This document shows, one piece after another, positions 25,774 through 34,371 of a DNA stretch of 64,000 nt (positions are counted from its first letter, which is position 1; every line of letters begins with the position of its first letter). Source of the DNA: Acidobacteriota bacterium. Lineage in GTDB: Bacteria; Acidobacteriota; JAAYUB01. The DNA lies in assembly GCA_018001935.1 (NCBI GenBank), contig JAGNHB010000004.1:53176-117175 (forward strand). Direction: 5' to 3'. The translations under genes were made by a program, and so were the position numbers. Below the pieces are notes generated by a model, which had not been told where the DNA came from, did no database searches, and worked only from the letters and a program-made list of their open reading frames with translations.

Positions 25774-25774
25774 T
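25746..25774 (+). promoter_or_regulatory. Near-consensus promoter overlapping the folK stop
   Basis: TTGCAG (25746-25751), exactly 17 bases, and a perfect TATAAT (25769-25774). The folK stop codon TAA (25771-25773) is part of the -10 box. It drives the kinase-panC pair with a leader of about 54 bases. Confidence 0.85.
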
Positions 25775-25834
25775 TTATACGTCGAGAGCCGATCCCGCCA
25801 GGGGTTTTCGGCCCGAAGGACGGGCAGGGACGAC

Positions 25835-26485
25835 ATGAATTTCAAGTATCTCATCGTCGAAGGGTGCATCGGCGCCGGGAAAACCTCCCTGGCCGAGCGC
25901 CTGGCGACGTGCTTTCAGACCCGCACGGTCCTGGACAAGCCCTGGGACAACCCGCACCTCGAGGAGTTCTACGAGCGCAAGCCCGGCGCGGCCTTCCGGG
26001 CGCAGCTCTACTTCCTCGCCCAGCGGGTCACCGCCCTCAAGGTGCTGACCCGGACCTTCCCCGAGGGGGGGTGCGTGATCTCGGACTTTTTGCTGGAGAA
26101 GGACAAGATCTTCGCCAACGTCAACCTCAACGACGCCGAACTCCTCATCTACAAGAACCTCTTCGACGCCGTGAGCGACTACCTCGTCCAGCCGGACCTC
26201 GTCCTGTACCTGAAGGCCCCGCTGGACATCCTCCTCAAGCGGGTCCAGCAGCGGAACAAGGCCCAGGAGAAGCGGATCACGCCCGCCTACCTGACCAACC
26301 TCATGGAGGCCTACGAGCACTTCTTCTACAAGTACCAGGAGCGGACCCGCATCCCCGTGCTCATCATCGACAACACCCGGATGGACATCTTCTCCCCCGG
26401 TTCCGACGTGGAGGAACTGGCCGGCTTCATCCGCTCGAAATCCATCGTGGGGATCCAGTACTACGCGCCCACCGCCAAGGGGTAG
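25835..26485 (+). CDS. Deoxynucleoside kinase family protein
   Basis: A 216-residue P-loop kinase of the deoxynucleoside kinase family, which phosphorylates salvaged deoxynucleosides. The Walker A GCIGAGKTS is at 10-18. The family block DFLLEKDKIFA at about 91 stands where DRS-type motifs occur, and LVLYLKAPLDILLKRVQQRN near 128-147 is the lid-adjacent region. Substrate cannot be told from sequence. The panC-like gene starts three bases after its stop. In several bacterial groups a deoxynucleoside kinase gene neighbours panC or folK. Confidence 0.88.
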   Translation: MNFKYLIVEGCIGAGKTSLAERLATCFQTRTVLDKPWDNPHLEEFYERKPGAAFRAQLYFLAQRVTALKVLTRTFPEGGCVISDFLLEKDKIFANVNLNDAELLIYKNLFDAVSDYLVQPDLVLYLKAPLDILLKRVQQRNKAQEKRITPAYLTNLMEAYEHFFYKYQERTRIPVLIIDNTRMDIFSPGSDVEELAGFIRSKSIVGIQYYAPTAKG

Positions 26486-26487
26486 CC

Positions 26488-27342
26488 ATGATCGTCATCG
26501 AGAGCAAGGCCGCCATCCCCCAGATCGTCTCCGCCCTTCGGCGCAGCGAGGGTAAAACCGGCTTCATCTCCATCATGGGCCTGCTCCACGAAGGGCACCT
26601 GGCCCTGGTCCGCAAGACCAAGGAAATGGCCGACACCGTCCTGGCCATGGTTTTCGCCAACCCCATGCTGGTGACGGACCCCGAGGTGCTTGCCGCCTTC
26701 GACGCCGCCCGGGACTCCGACCGCGAGATCCTGGAGGCGGAAGGGGTCGATTACGCCTTCTTCGCCGGGCGGGAGGACATCTTCCCGCCCGCGCACCGGA
26801 CCTACGCCACGTGCCGGCGGCTGCTGCAGCAGTTCGAGGGCATCGAAAGCGCAAACTACATCCGGGGCCTGGGGACGTCCCTGATCCAGATGCTCAACCT
26901 CTTCCGCCCGAGCTTCTTCATCATCGGCCAGAAGAACTACCTGGACTACCTCCTGCTCAAGCGCATCGTCCGGGACTACTCCTTCAGCACCGAGGTGGTC
27001 CTCACCCCCTGCGTGCGGGACGAGAGCGGGATGGCCTACTCGTCGTTCAACCGCTTCTACACGCCGGAGGAGCGCCAGGCGGCGATGGCCATCTCCGACG
27101 CGCTCCTCCGGTGCCGGGAGACGCTCCTGGGGGGGGAGACCTCGGTGAAGAGCATCCTCCGCTCCCTCCAGGAGACCCTCTCGAAACCGGCGGGCCTGAC
27201 CGTCATGTTCGCCGGCGTACTGGACCCCCAGACGGCGGACCGCCTGGACAAGATCCACCACGAGGCCCTGGTCATGGTGACCGCGAAGGTCGGGCGTTTC
27301 CGCGTGACGGACAACATCCTGTTCAAGCGGAAGTCCGATTGA
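26488..27342 (+). CDS. panC: PanC-like pantoate-beta-alanine ligase, divergent
   Basis: A 284-residue member of the PanC family, which joins pantoate and beta-alanine using ATP. The HIGH-type motif is intact (MGLLHEGH). IGQKNY replaces the usual FGxKD, and the region corresponding to the SSRN motif reads SSFNRFY, so a normally conserved arginine is phenylalanine. The substrate-loop block RPGHFRGV is SANYIRGL. These changes leave doubt about substrate or activity. No panB or panD is seen nearby. It is co-transcribed with the deoxynucleoside kinase. Confidence 0.82.
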   Translation: MIVIESKAAIPQIVSALRRSEGKTGFISIMGLLHEGHLALVRKTKEMADTVLAMVFANPMLVTDPEVLAAFDAARDSDREILEAEGVDYAFFAGREDIFPPAHRTYATCRRLLQQFEGIESANYIRGLGTSLIQMLNLFRPSFFIIGQKNYLDYLLLKRIVRDYSFSTEVVLTPCVRDESGMAYSSFNRFYTPEERQAAMAISDALLRCRETLLGGETSVKSILRSLQETLSKPAGLTVMFAGVLDPQTADRLDKIHHEALVMVTAKVGRFRVTDNILFKRKSD

Positions 27343-27469
27343 ACGGCGGCGGTAACCGGGCGGATGAGAAAGGATTTTGGGGACCTTCCCCGATTTTCGT
27401 TGTGGCATTCCTCTCGATGTGGTAACTAGAAGGGTTACGCGAGAGATCTTCGGACCGGAGAGCATCGTC

Positions 27470-29290
27470 ATGAAAGGCATGTTTCGGCTGATTCTGGCTG
27501 CATTCCTCGCCTCGGCCTCTTTCCTGGCCCTGTCGGCCATGGATGTCGCCGCACTCCTCGAGAAGCACCGCGCGGCGCTCGCCTCCGACCTCGACGCCCT
27601 CGGGCGGGTGGACCGCCTCCAGATGACCGGCACCGTCTCGAAGTACAACCTCAAGGGCGACGTGACCTTCATGTCCGCCGGGGCGGACCGGTTCGCCGTC
27701 GAGCACAAGTTCGGGGAGTGGAGGGAGAAAGCGGTCCTGACCGGCAAGACGGGGGAGGTGCTCAACCTCATGGGCTGGGTCAGGCCCCTCCAGTCGGACG
27801 AGCTGGCCGAGTACCAGGCGATCCGCTATGTCCTGAGCCTGCAGTACCTCAAGGACCTCGACCGGCCGGGCGCCCGCCTGCAGGAAGGCCCCGACGCCCT
27901 CACCGTCCAGGTCACCCTCGAGGAGGGGATCCGGCTGGACATCCGCTTCTCGCCCGCCACCTTCCTGATCCAGTCGTTCGCCTTCACCGACGCGGACGGG
28001 GCGCCGCGAACGATCCTTCTCGAGGAGTACCGCGAGGCCAAGGGCGTCAAGTTCCCGGCCAAGGTGCGCGACCAGGCCGCCAATCCGGCCGAATACACCA
28101 TCCAGGAGATCCAGGTCGGCGGCGGCGGCGACGCCTTCTTCGCCCTGCCCACGGAGAACAGGGGCTTTTCCCCCAGCGAAAAGAAACCCTACCGTCTCAC
28201 CCTGAAGAAGTATTTCGGGTTCCCCCTGGTCAGCGCCTGGATCGGCAACTCGCCGGCCCTGACCTTCCTGGTGGACCTGGGGCTGCCCTTCTCCGTCATC
28301 GACCGCACCATCGCGGGGCAACTGGGCCTCATGTCCGAGGGGACCCTGGTCAAGGCCGTCAAGTACCCCATCAACGAGTTCGGCTTCGTGGAAGTGCCGA
28401 TGTTCCAGTTCCGCGAACAGGGCAACGTCGCGGAATTCAAGAACCGGATCTTCCTCACCACGGACATGATCCCGACCTGCGCCAACGTCCAGCTGGCCAT
28501 CCACGGGATCCTCGGCTGCGACTTCTTCCGTCAGAACTGTGTCGCCCTCGACCTCAACGGTGACAACCTCCGCATCCTCCACCCCAAGGATTTCGCCCTG
28601 GAGAAACAGGGCACCCCCATCCCCCTGACCAACCAGCACGGCGTCTACGAAATCCCCTTCACCATCGACGACGTGAACACGTCCCTGGAATTCACCACGT
28701 CCTCCGACACCTGCATCCTGCTGTCCGAGAAGTGCCCCGGGGCGGAGACCCTCTCCCGGAAGGCCGCCGGCCGGGTGGAGGCCCTGTCGCTCGGCCTGTA
28801 CTACGGGATCCCCGAGTGGATCTTCCTGGCCCAGTCCGTCCGGTGCGGGGAAATCCCCGCCCTCCCGTGTTACGTCCACGTCCTGCGCTACCCGGAGAAC
28901 CACCCCCTGGCGAACCACCGCTCCGGCTGGGCCGGTTGCGGGCTCTGGAAACGTTTCACCTGCTACCTGGACTTCCCCCGGTCGGAGGTGACGCTGGTCC
29001 CCAACGACCGACTGAAGGAACCCGACTGTTTCAACTCCACGGGCGTGTACGTGATCAAGTCCGGCGGCAGGATCGTGGTGCAGCAGGTCATCCCCGGGAC
29101 CCCCGCCGAAAAGGCGGGCCTCCAGCCGGGGGACATCGTGACCGAGATCCTGGCGAACCCCGCGGACGCCTTCGTGTTCGAGAGGATCTACTACAACTTC
29201 TGCAAGCCCAAGGGCGAGAAGATCCCCATGAAGATCCAGCGGGGCGAGGAGGCCCTACCGGTGGAGATCACGACGGAAGCCCCGCTCTAG
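27470..29290 (+). CDS. Exported retropepsin-like aspartyl protease with PDZ domain
   Basis: A 606-residue protein with a signal peptide (to about residue 24). An alpha/beta N-terminal segment (25-220) is followed by a retropepsin-like domain: FLVDLGLPFSVID at about 266-278, where the active-site triad DTG is DLG (D269), and GILGCDFFRQN near 345. A second, degenerate copy (EIPFTIDDVNTSLEFTTSSDT) lacks a recognisable catalytic triad. A PDZ domain ends the protein (VIPGTPAEKAGLQPGDIV, about 545-600). Periplasmic proteolysis or peptide binding is inferred. GGAG nine bases upstream supports ATG 27470. Confidence 0.82.
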   Translation: MKGMFRLILAAFLASASFLALSAMDVAALLEKHRAALASDLDALGRVDRLQMTGTVSKYNLKGDVTFMSAGADRFAVEHKFGEWREKAVLTGKTGEVLNLMGWVRPLQSDELAEYQAIRYVLSLQYLKDLDRPGARLQEGPDALTVQVTLEEGIRLDIRFSPATFLIQSFAFTDADGAPRTILLEEYREAKGVKFPAKVRDQAANPAEYTIQEIQVGGGGDAFFALPTENRGFSPSEKKPYRLTLKKYFGFPLVSAWIGNSPALTFLVDLGLPFSVIDRTIAGQLGLMSEGTLVKAVKYPINEFGFVEVPMFQFREQGNVAEFKNRIFLTTDMIPTCANVQLAIHGILGCDFFRQNCVALDLNGDNLRILHPKDFALEKQGTPIPLTNQHGVYEIPFTIDDVNTSLEFTTSSDTCILLSEKCPGAETLSRKAAGRVEALSLGLYYGIPEWIFLAQSVRCGEIPALPCYVHVLRYPENHPLANHRSGWAGCGLWKRFTCYLDFPRSEVTLVPNDRLKEPDCFNSTGVYVIKSGGRIVVQQVIPGTPAEKAGLQPGDIVTEILANPADAFVFERIYYNFCKPKGEKIPMKIQRGEEALPVEITTEAPL

Positions 29291-29317
29291 GCCGGGTTGA
29301 CGCACCGCGGTTTCGCC

Positions 29318-29998
29318 ATGCCCGACTGGCTCCTCCCCTTTTCGAAGAAGAAAAAAGACGTGCAACAAGCCCGCGCGGACTTCGAGGCCGGGCGCGTGGA
29401 CGAGGCCCTCGAGGTCTACCTCCGTCACCAGTACACGCCGGGGATCGTCGAGGCGGCCGACCACTACTTCCGGAAGCACAACCTGAAGAAGGCGACCGAG
29501 CTGTACCGGGTCGCCCTCCACGCCCCCGGCCTGCGCCGGGTGCTGGACCGGCAGGTGGCCGGCGGCAGTTTCGGCGACGTCCGGAAGACGCTCGACCTGC
29601 TCTTCGAGGGCGGGGTCCCGCCCGCGGAGTTTTCCGCCGTGGGGCGGCGTTTCCTGGAGGCGGGAAACCCCCAGGGCGCCGAGAAGGCCTTCGCCGCCGC
29701 CAACGACCCGGAGGGCCCCCGCGCCCTTGCCGGGTTCTTCCTGGAAAAGGGGGACCACTCCAACGCCCTGCGGCATTACCGGACGCTGGGCGACACCGCG
29801 AAGATCCGGGAGATCGCCGGGCACTACCTGTCCCGGGACGACCTGGCCCGGGCGGAGAAGCTCTTCCGGGAGACCGGCGACGCGGACGGCCTCGCCCGCG
29901 TGGCGGACCGTCGCGTTGAACTGGCCGCCAGGGAAGCGCCGGACCCGGAGGAAACCCCGAACCTCATGGAAGGCACGGATCAGGGCACCGGGGCATGA
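29318..29998 (+). CDS. TPR-like helical repeat protein
   Basis: A 226-residue soluble protein built of short helix-turn-helix repeats of TPR or Sel1 type (ADFEAGRVDEALEVYL, HYFRKHNLKKATELYRVAL, FLEKGDHSNALRHYRTLG, YLSRDDLARAEKLFRETG). No enzyme motif or signal peptide is seen. A scaffold role is inferred. ATG 29318 is preferred; a TTG at 29297 would add seven residues. Its stop overlaps the trmL start (ATGA), so the two are translationally coupled. Confidence 0.72.
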   Translation: MPDWLLPFSKKKKDVQQARADFEAGRVDEALEVYLRHQYTPGIVEAADHYFRKHNLKKATELYRVALHAPGLRRVLDRQVAGGSFGDVRKTLDLLFEGGVPPAEFSAVGRRFLEAGNPQGAEKAFAAANDPEGPRALAGFFLEKGDHSNALRHYRTLGDTAKIREIAGHYLSRDDLARAEKLFRETGDADGLARVADRRVELAAREAPDPEETPNLMEGTDQGTGA

Positions 29999-30495
29999 CC
30001 GGCGCTCCCACCCCGGCCCCGGCGGCGTTCCCACCCGCCCCGGTGCTCCACGTGGTCCTGGTGGAGCCCGAGATCCCGCCCAACACCGGCAACGTGGCCC
30101 GGCTCTGCGCCGCGACCCGCTGCCGCCTCCACCTGGTGGAGCCGCTGGGTTTCCGCGTGGAGGACCGCTACCTCCGGCGGGCCGGCCTCGACTACTGGGA
30201 GCACGTGGACGTCCGCACCTGGAAATCCCTCGACGCCCTGCTGGAGACGGAACCCGCCGGCCGTTTCTTCCTCTACAGCTCCCGGGTGCACCGCCCCTAC
30301 ACCCGCGCCGCCCACTCGCCGGGGGACTGGCTCCTCTTCGGCTGCGAAACGCGGGGCCTGCCCGAACCGCTCCTGGCGCGTTTCGCCGACCGGACGTACA
30401 CCATCCCCATGTGGGGGCCCGTCCGAAGCCTCAACCTCTCCACCAGCGTGGGGATCGTCGTCTACGAGGCCCTCCGCCAGATCCATGGCTTCTGA
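29995..30495 (+). CDS. trmL: tRNA (cytidine/uridine-34 2'-O)-methyltransferase TrmL
   Basis: A 166-residue SPOUT methyltransferase that 2'-O-methylates the wobble nucleotide of leucine tRNAs. Family blocks are EPEIPPNTGNVARLC, LVEPLGF, RRAGLDYWEHV, LFGCETRGLP and the knotted SAM-binding VRSLNLSTSVGIVVYEALRQ spanning about 143-162. About 15 extra residues precede the first strand. Start overlaps the stop of the TPR-like gene. Confidence 0.95.
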   Translation: MTGAPTPAPAAFPPAPVLHVVLVEPEIPPNTGNVARLCAATRCRLHLVEPLGFRVEDRYLRRAGLDYWEHVDVRTWKSLDALLETEPAGRFFLYSSRVHRPYTRAAHSPGDWLLFGCETRGLPEPLLARFADRTYTIPMWGPVRSLNLSTSVGIVVYEALRQIHGF

Positions 30496-30525
30496 CTGGA
30501 TGGCGTCCCGGGAATCCCCGGGACC

Positions 30526-30554
30526 TTGCCGCCGTTGTTGACTTGCGTTATCAT
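30526..30554 (+). promoter_or_regulatory. Possible promoter of the M3 peptidase gene
   Basis: TTGCCG (30526-30531), 17 bases, TATCAT (30549-30554). The gene starts 200 bases further on, past an inverted-repeat element (30604-30706) that would be part of the leader. Confidence 0.45.
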
Positions 30555-30603
30555 ACAGCGGGGTGACACGATTCCGGGGCTGTTCCGGGAGGATCGCGTG
30601 TAA

Positions 30604-30706
30604 AGCCTCACGCCAAGGCGCAAAGACGCAAAGCCTCGCCGGGAAGAGAAAGAGAGTTCACGGCTTCTTTGCGAGACTTGGCGGCTTCGCGTCCTGGCGT
30701 GAGGCT
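30604..30706. repeat. Inverted-repeat element, CTCACGCCAAGG type
   Basis: Perfect 12-base outer arms AGCCTCACGCCA (30604-30615) and its complement (30695-30706), with internal GGCGCAAAGACGCAAAGCC and TTTGCGAGACTTGGCGGC strings. A related element is at 42693-42794. It also shares CTTTGCG/CCTTGGCG words with the 73-bp element. Confidence 0.8.
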
Positions 30707-30754
30707 GAGTCTGCTTATATCTGGCCGATAAAACAACGGATTAAGGAGATATCC

Positions 30755-32851
30755 ATGGCGCGCCTGATGATTTTCGGAGCCTTCCTTCTGGTTTGCACGG
30801 TCCTGGCGGCGGCGGGGACCAACCCGCTGCTGGCCCCCTGGAAGACGCCCTTCGGCGTCCCGCCGTGGGGCGGGATCAAGCCCGACGATTTCCTGCCGGC
30901 GCTGAAGGAGGCCGTCTCCCGGCACGACCGGGAGATTGCGGCCATCGTGAACAACCCCAAGGCCCCCACCTTCGTCAACACGGTGGAGGCCCTGGAGGAC
31001 TCCGGAGAGCTGCTGTCCCGGGTGAGCGCCGCCTTCGACGCCCTGACCTCCGCCGAAACCAACGACCGGCTCCAGGAGATCGCGAAGACCGTCGCCCCGC
31101 TCCTCTCGGCCCACGCCGACGACGTGGCGCTCAACCCCGGCCTGTTCCGGCGCGTCAAGACGGTCTACGACAAGCGCGAGACCCTCAAACTGACCCGGGA
31201 GCAGGCGATGCTCCTGGAGCGGACGCACAGGCGCTTCATCCGTGGCGGCGCCCTGCTGGAGGGGAAGGACCGGGACGAACTCCGGAAGATCAACGAGGAA
31301 CTGAGCCTGCTCGGCCTGCGTTTCGGGGACAACCTGCGCAAGGTGGTCAACACCTGGCGGCTGGTCATCGACCGCCGGGAGGACCTCGCCGGGCTTCCCG
31401 AAAACGCCGTTTCGGCGGCCGCTGAGGCCGCCGCCCGGGCCGGGCTCGAGGGGAAGTGGGTGATCACCCTCCAGGCGCCCAGTTTCGTTCCCTTCCTGAC
31501 CTACGCCGACGCGCGGACCCTCCGGGAAAAAGTCTGGGACGCCTACATCACCCGCTGCGACCGGGGCGACGCGCAGGACAACAAGGCCATCCTGTCCCGA
31601 ATCGCCGGCCTGCGAGCCCGCAAGGCCCGGTTGCTGGGCTTCCCCACCTGGGCGGACTTCACCCTGGACGACCGCATGGCGAAAACCCCCGCCCGGGTCA
31701 TCACCCTGCTGGACCAGGTGCTCGCCCCCGCCCTGGCGAAGGCGAAAGCCGACGCCGCCGACCTCCAGGCCATGATCGACGCCGAGAAGGGCGGCTTCCG
31801 GCTGGCCGCCTGGGACTGGCGCTACTACGCGGAAAAACGGAAGAAGGCCCTCTTCGACCTCGACGACGAGACCCTGCGCCCCTACTTCGAGCTGGACCAC
31901 GTCCGGCAAGGCGCGTTTTACGTGGCCAACCGCCTCTACGGCCTGCAGTTCGTCGAGCGGAAGGACGTCCCCGTCTACCACCCCGAGGTCCGGGTGTACG
32001 AGGTGAAGGAGGCGGACGGCCGCACCCTCGGCCTCCTCTACCAGGACTACCACCCCCGCCCGGGCAAGCGGGGCGGCGCCTGGTGCGGGGCGCTCCGCGA
32101 GCAGTGGACCGACCGGGGCCGAAACGTGATGCCCATCGTGTTCAACGTGGCCAATTTTTCCCGCCCCGTGGGCGACACCCCGGCGCTGCTGGGCTACGGC
32201 GAGGTGGAGACCCTCTTCCACGAGTTCGGGCACGCCCTCCACTACCTGCTGTCGAAGTGCCGCTACCGCAGCCTGGGCGGCGCCAACGTGACCTGGGACT
32301 TCGTGGAGCTTCCCAGCCAGGTCATGGAGCACTGGGTCAGCGAGCCCGGGGTGATGGCGGTGTTCGCCCGGCACTACCAGACCGACGCGGTGATCCCCCC
32401 GGCGCTGGTGGAGAAGATCCGGAAGTCGGACACCTACAACCAGGGCTACCAGATGGCCCAGCTGGCCGCCGCCTCCCGGCTGGACCTGGACTGGCACCTG
32501 CTCGCCGAGCCGAAGGAGCCCGAGGCGGCGGCCTTCGAGAAGGCGTCCCTCGAGCGGATGGGCCTGCCGGACCTGATCCCGCCCATGCACCGCAGCCCCT
32601 ACTTCCGCCACATCTTCAGCGGCGACTACGCGGCGGGCTACTACAGCTACCTCTGGAGCGCGGTCCTGGACGCCGACGCCTTCGAGGCCTTCAAGGAGAA
32701 GGGAAACGTCTTCGACCCGGCCACGGCGAAGGCCTTCCGGGAGCACGTCCTCTCCCGGGGCTGGACCGAGGACGCCATGACCCTCTACCTCCGCTTCCGG
32801 GGCAAGGAACCCAAGGTCGACGCCCTCCTGGAGCAGAAGGGGCTCAAGTAA
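30755..32851 (+). CDS. M3-family peptidase (peptidyl-dipeptidase Dcp-like)
   Basis: A 698-residue zinc peptidase. A hydrophobic N-terminus (to about residue 20) suggests export or lipid-free anchoring. WKTPFGVPPWGGIKPDDFLPAL is the typical Dcp opening (residues 26 on), and the zinc site is H489-EFGH-493 with FVELPSQVMEHW downstream, as in thimet oligopeptidase and Dcp. It would cut short peptides, here probably in the periplasm. TAAGGAGAT precedes the start. The last 67 bases overlap the end of the convergent YCF48-like gene. Confidence 0.93.
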   Translation: MARLMIFGAFLLVCTVLAAAGTNPLLAPWKTPFGVPPWGGIKPDDFLPALKEAVSRHDREIAAIVNNPKAPTFVNTVEALEDSGELLSRVSAAFDALTSAETNDRLQEIAKTVAPLLSAHADDVALNPGLFRRVKTVYDKRETLKLTREQAMLLERTHRRFIRGGALLEGKDRDELRKINEELSLLGLRFGDNLRKVVNTWRLVIDRREDLAGLPENAVSAAAEAAARAGLEGKWVITLQAPSFVPFLTYADARTLREKVWDAYITRCDRGDAQDNKAILSRIAGLRARKARLLGFPTWADFTLDDRMAKTPARVITLLDQVLAPALAKAKADAADLQAMIDAEKGGFRLAAWDWRYYAEKRKKALFDLDDETLRPYFELDHVRQGAFYVANRLYGLQFVERKDVPVYHPEVRVYEVKEADGRTLGLLYQDYHPRPGKRGGAWCGALREQWTDRGRNVMPIVFNVANFSRPVGDTPALLGYGEVETLFHEFGHALHYLLSKCRYRSLGGANVTWDFVELPSQVMEHWVSEPGVMAVFARHYQTDAVIPPALVEKIRKSDTYNQGYQMAQLAAASRLDLDWHLLAEPKEPEAAAFEKASLERMGLPDLIPPMHRSPYFRHIFSGDYAAGYYSYLWSAVLDADAFEAFKEKGNVFDPATAKAFREHVLSRGWTEDAMTLYLRFRGKEPKVDALLEQKGLK

Positions 32852-34257
32852 ACGCCGCCGGGGACGAGGGTCAGCCCCACCGGAAGGCTCAGCGTGCTGG
32901 GATACGGCCCTCCCCAGGCCATGGCCCCGGGGCCGGAGAAACTCACCCGGAATCGCAGTCGTTGCCCTTTCAGAACCACCACGCCGGGGTCAGCCCAGGC
33001 GGAACCCTGGGACAGAACGTAATACCCGTCGGTGTGAACCGGGAAGGCGGTTCCGGCCAGTCGTTCCGATCGCCCCTCGCGCTCCGCGAACCATTCGACC
33101 TCGCAGGTGGCCGGCGCGTCGTACGAACCGGCCACCAGCGCGAAACCGAACTCACCCCCCGAGAGGTACCCGTCCAGTTCCGAGGTGAACTCCGCGTACC
33201 AGTTGCCGACATCGGATGTCGTCTGGGAGGTCACCGTGCAGGGGTTCCGGGTCAGGTAATCCTCCCCGGACACGAGCGAACAGAGGGAGTAGGCAGTCGA
33301 ACGGGCGGGAATGCCGAGATCGACGGAGAGGGGGACGGCGGTTTCCGTGACGTTGCCCGCCTTGTCCACCGCCTGGACCCGGAACTCCCGCGCGCCCTGG
33401 GTCAGGTAGACCGGGACGGAGAAGGTCCCCTTGGTCGGAAGGACGTAAAACGGGCCCACCTTGACCCGGACCCCCGAGACGTCGGAGGCTTGTCCGCTGA
33501 CCGTGACGGGGTAGGAACACGGGGTGACCGCCTGGCCCGCCGGCGGGGTGGCGACCGCCAGCGACGGCGCCGCCGTGTCCCCGGCCGGGGTGGTCCGAAG
33601 GACAACGCCGGCTTTCCCCACGGCCCAGGCCTTCCCCGGCCCCCGGCACACCAGCCCGCGCAGTTCCTCGGACGTCCCGGAATCCTGCACGGCCCAGACA
33701 TCGCCTCCCGAGGCGGTCTTGAGGACCGTCCCCCCCGCTCCGGCCGCCCAGCCGGTGTTCCCGTCCCCGAAGCGGACGGCGAGCAGGTTCTGCGTGACCC
33801 CCGTGTCGAGCCGTTCCCAAGTCATGCCGCCGTCGGCCGTCCGGAAGGCCTGGCCCTGGTGGCCGACCACCCACCCGTTCAGGAGGTCGCTGAACACGAC
33901 GTCGGAGAGCGCGCCCCGGCGATCCGGCGCCAGGGTGGTCCAGGACTGGCCGCCGGTGGTCGTTCGCGCGATGAGGGGACGGGCGGGGAAAAGCACGGTG
34001 GCCTTTCCCCCGGCGATCCACCCGTGGTCGGAATCGAACATGCGGAGGGCATTGAGTGACACGTTCGCCCCGGTCGACTCAGCCTGCCAGGTCGCCCTGC
34101 CGTCCGTCGTCCGAACCAGGGGCGCGCCGTACCGGCTGGCGACCCACGCGTTTTGGCTGTCGAAAGCCCCGAGGGTGGTGAAATCGGGGGGATAGGTCAT
34201 GTCGGTGACCATCTGCCGGGAGTTCCAGAGTATGTCGCAGGGGCAATACCTCCGCAC
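32785..34257 (-). CDS. YCF48/BNR-repeat protein, start uncertain
   Basis: A protein of up to 490 residues. Residues 25-225 hold four or five beta-propeller blades of the YCF48/sialidase-BNR type (GWIAGGKA, RTTTGGQSWTTL, GWVVGHQGQAFRTADGGMTWERL, GWAAGAGGTVLKT). An Ig-like domain follows at about 245-320, then a beta-rich C-terminus. Such proteins usually carry a signal peptide; here the GTG start at 34257 gives a non-hydrophobic N-terminus, and ATG 34212 or 34200 are alternatives. It may be truncated at the 5' end. Its 3' end overlaps the M3 peptidase gene by 67 bases. Confidence 0.65.
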   Translation of the reverse strand: MRRYCPCDILWNSRQMVTDMTYPPDFTTLGAFDSQNAWVASRYGAPLVRTTDGRATWQAESTGANVSLNALRMFDSDHGWIAGGKATVLFPARPLIARTTTGGQSWTTLAPDRRGALSDVVFSDLLNGWVVGHQGQAFRTADGGMTWERLDTGVTQNLLAVRFGDGNTGWAAGAGGTVLKTASGGDVWAVQDSGTSEELRGLVCRGPGKAWAVGKAGVVLRTTPAGDTAAPSLAVATPPAGQAVTPCSYPVTVSGQASDVSGVRVKVGPFYVLPTKGTFSVPVYLTQGAREFRVQAVDKAGNVTETAVPLSVDLGIPARSTAYSLCSLVSGEDYLTRNPCTVTSQTTSDVGNWYAEFTSELDGYLSGGEFGFALVAGSYDAPATCEVEWFAEREGRSERLAGTAFPVHTDGYYVLSQGSAWADPGVVVLKGQRLRFRVSFSGPGAMAWGGPYPSTLSLPVGLTLVPGGVYLSPFCSRRASTLGSLPRKRR

Positions 34258-34371
34258 GGAAAACCGGCTCTCGAGGGCCCCGAAGGGCTGAAGTCCAAAC
34301 CGGCCTGCCCGGCCTGGGTGGTGAAGCCGGCAGGGGGCCGGGAGGCAGGGTTCATCCCGACCGGAAGCGGA

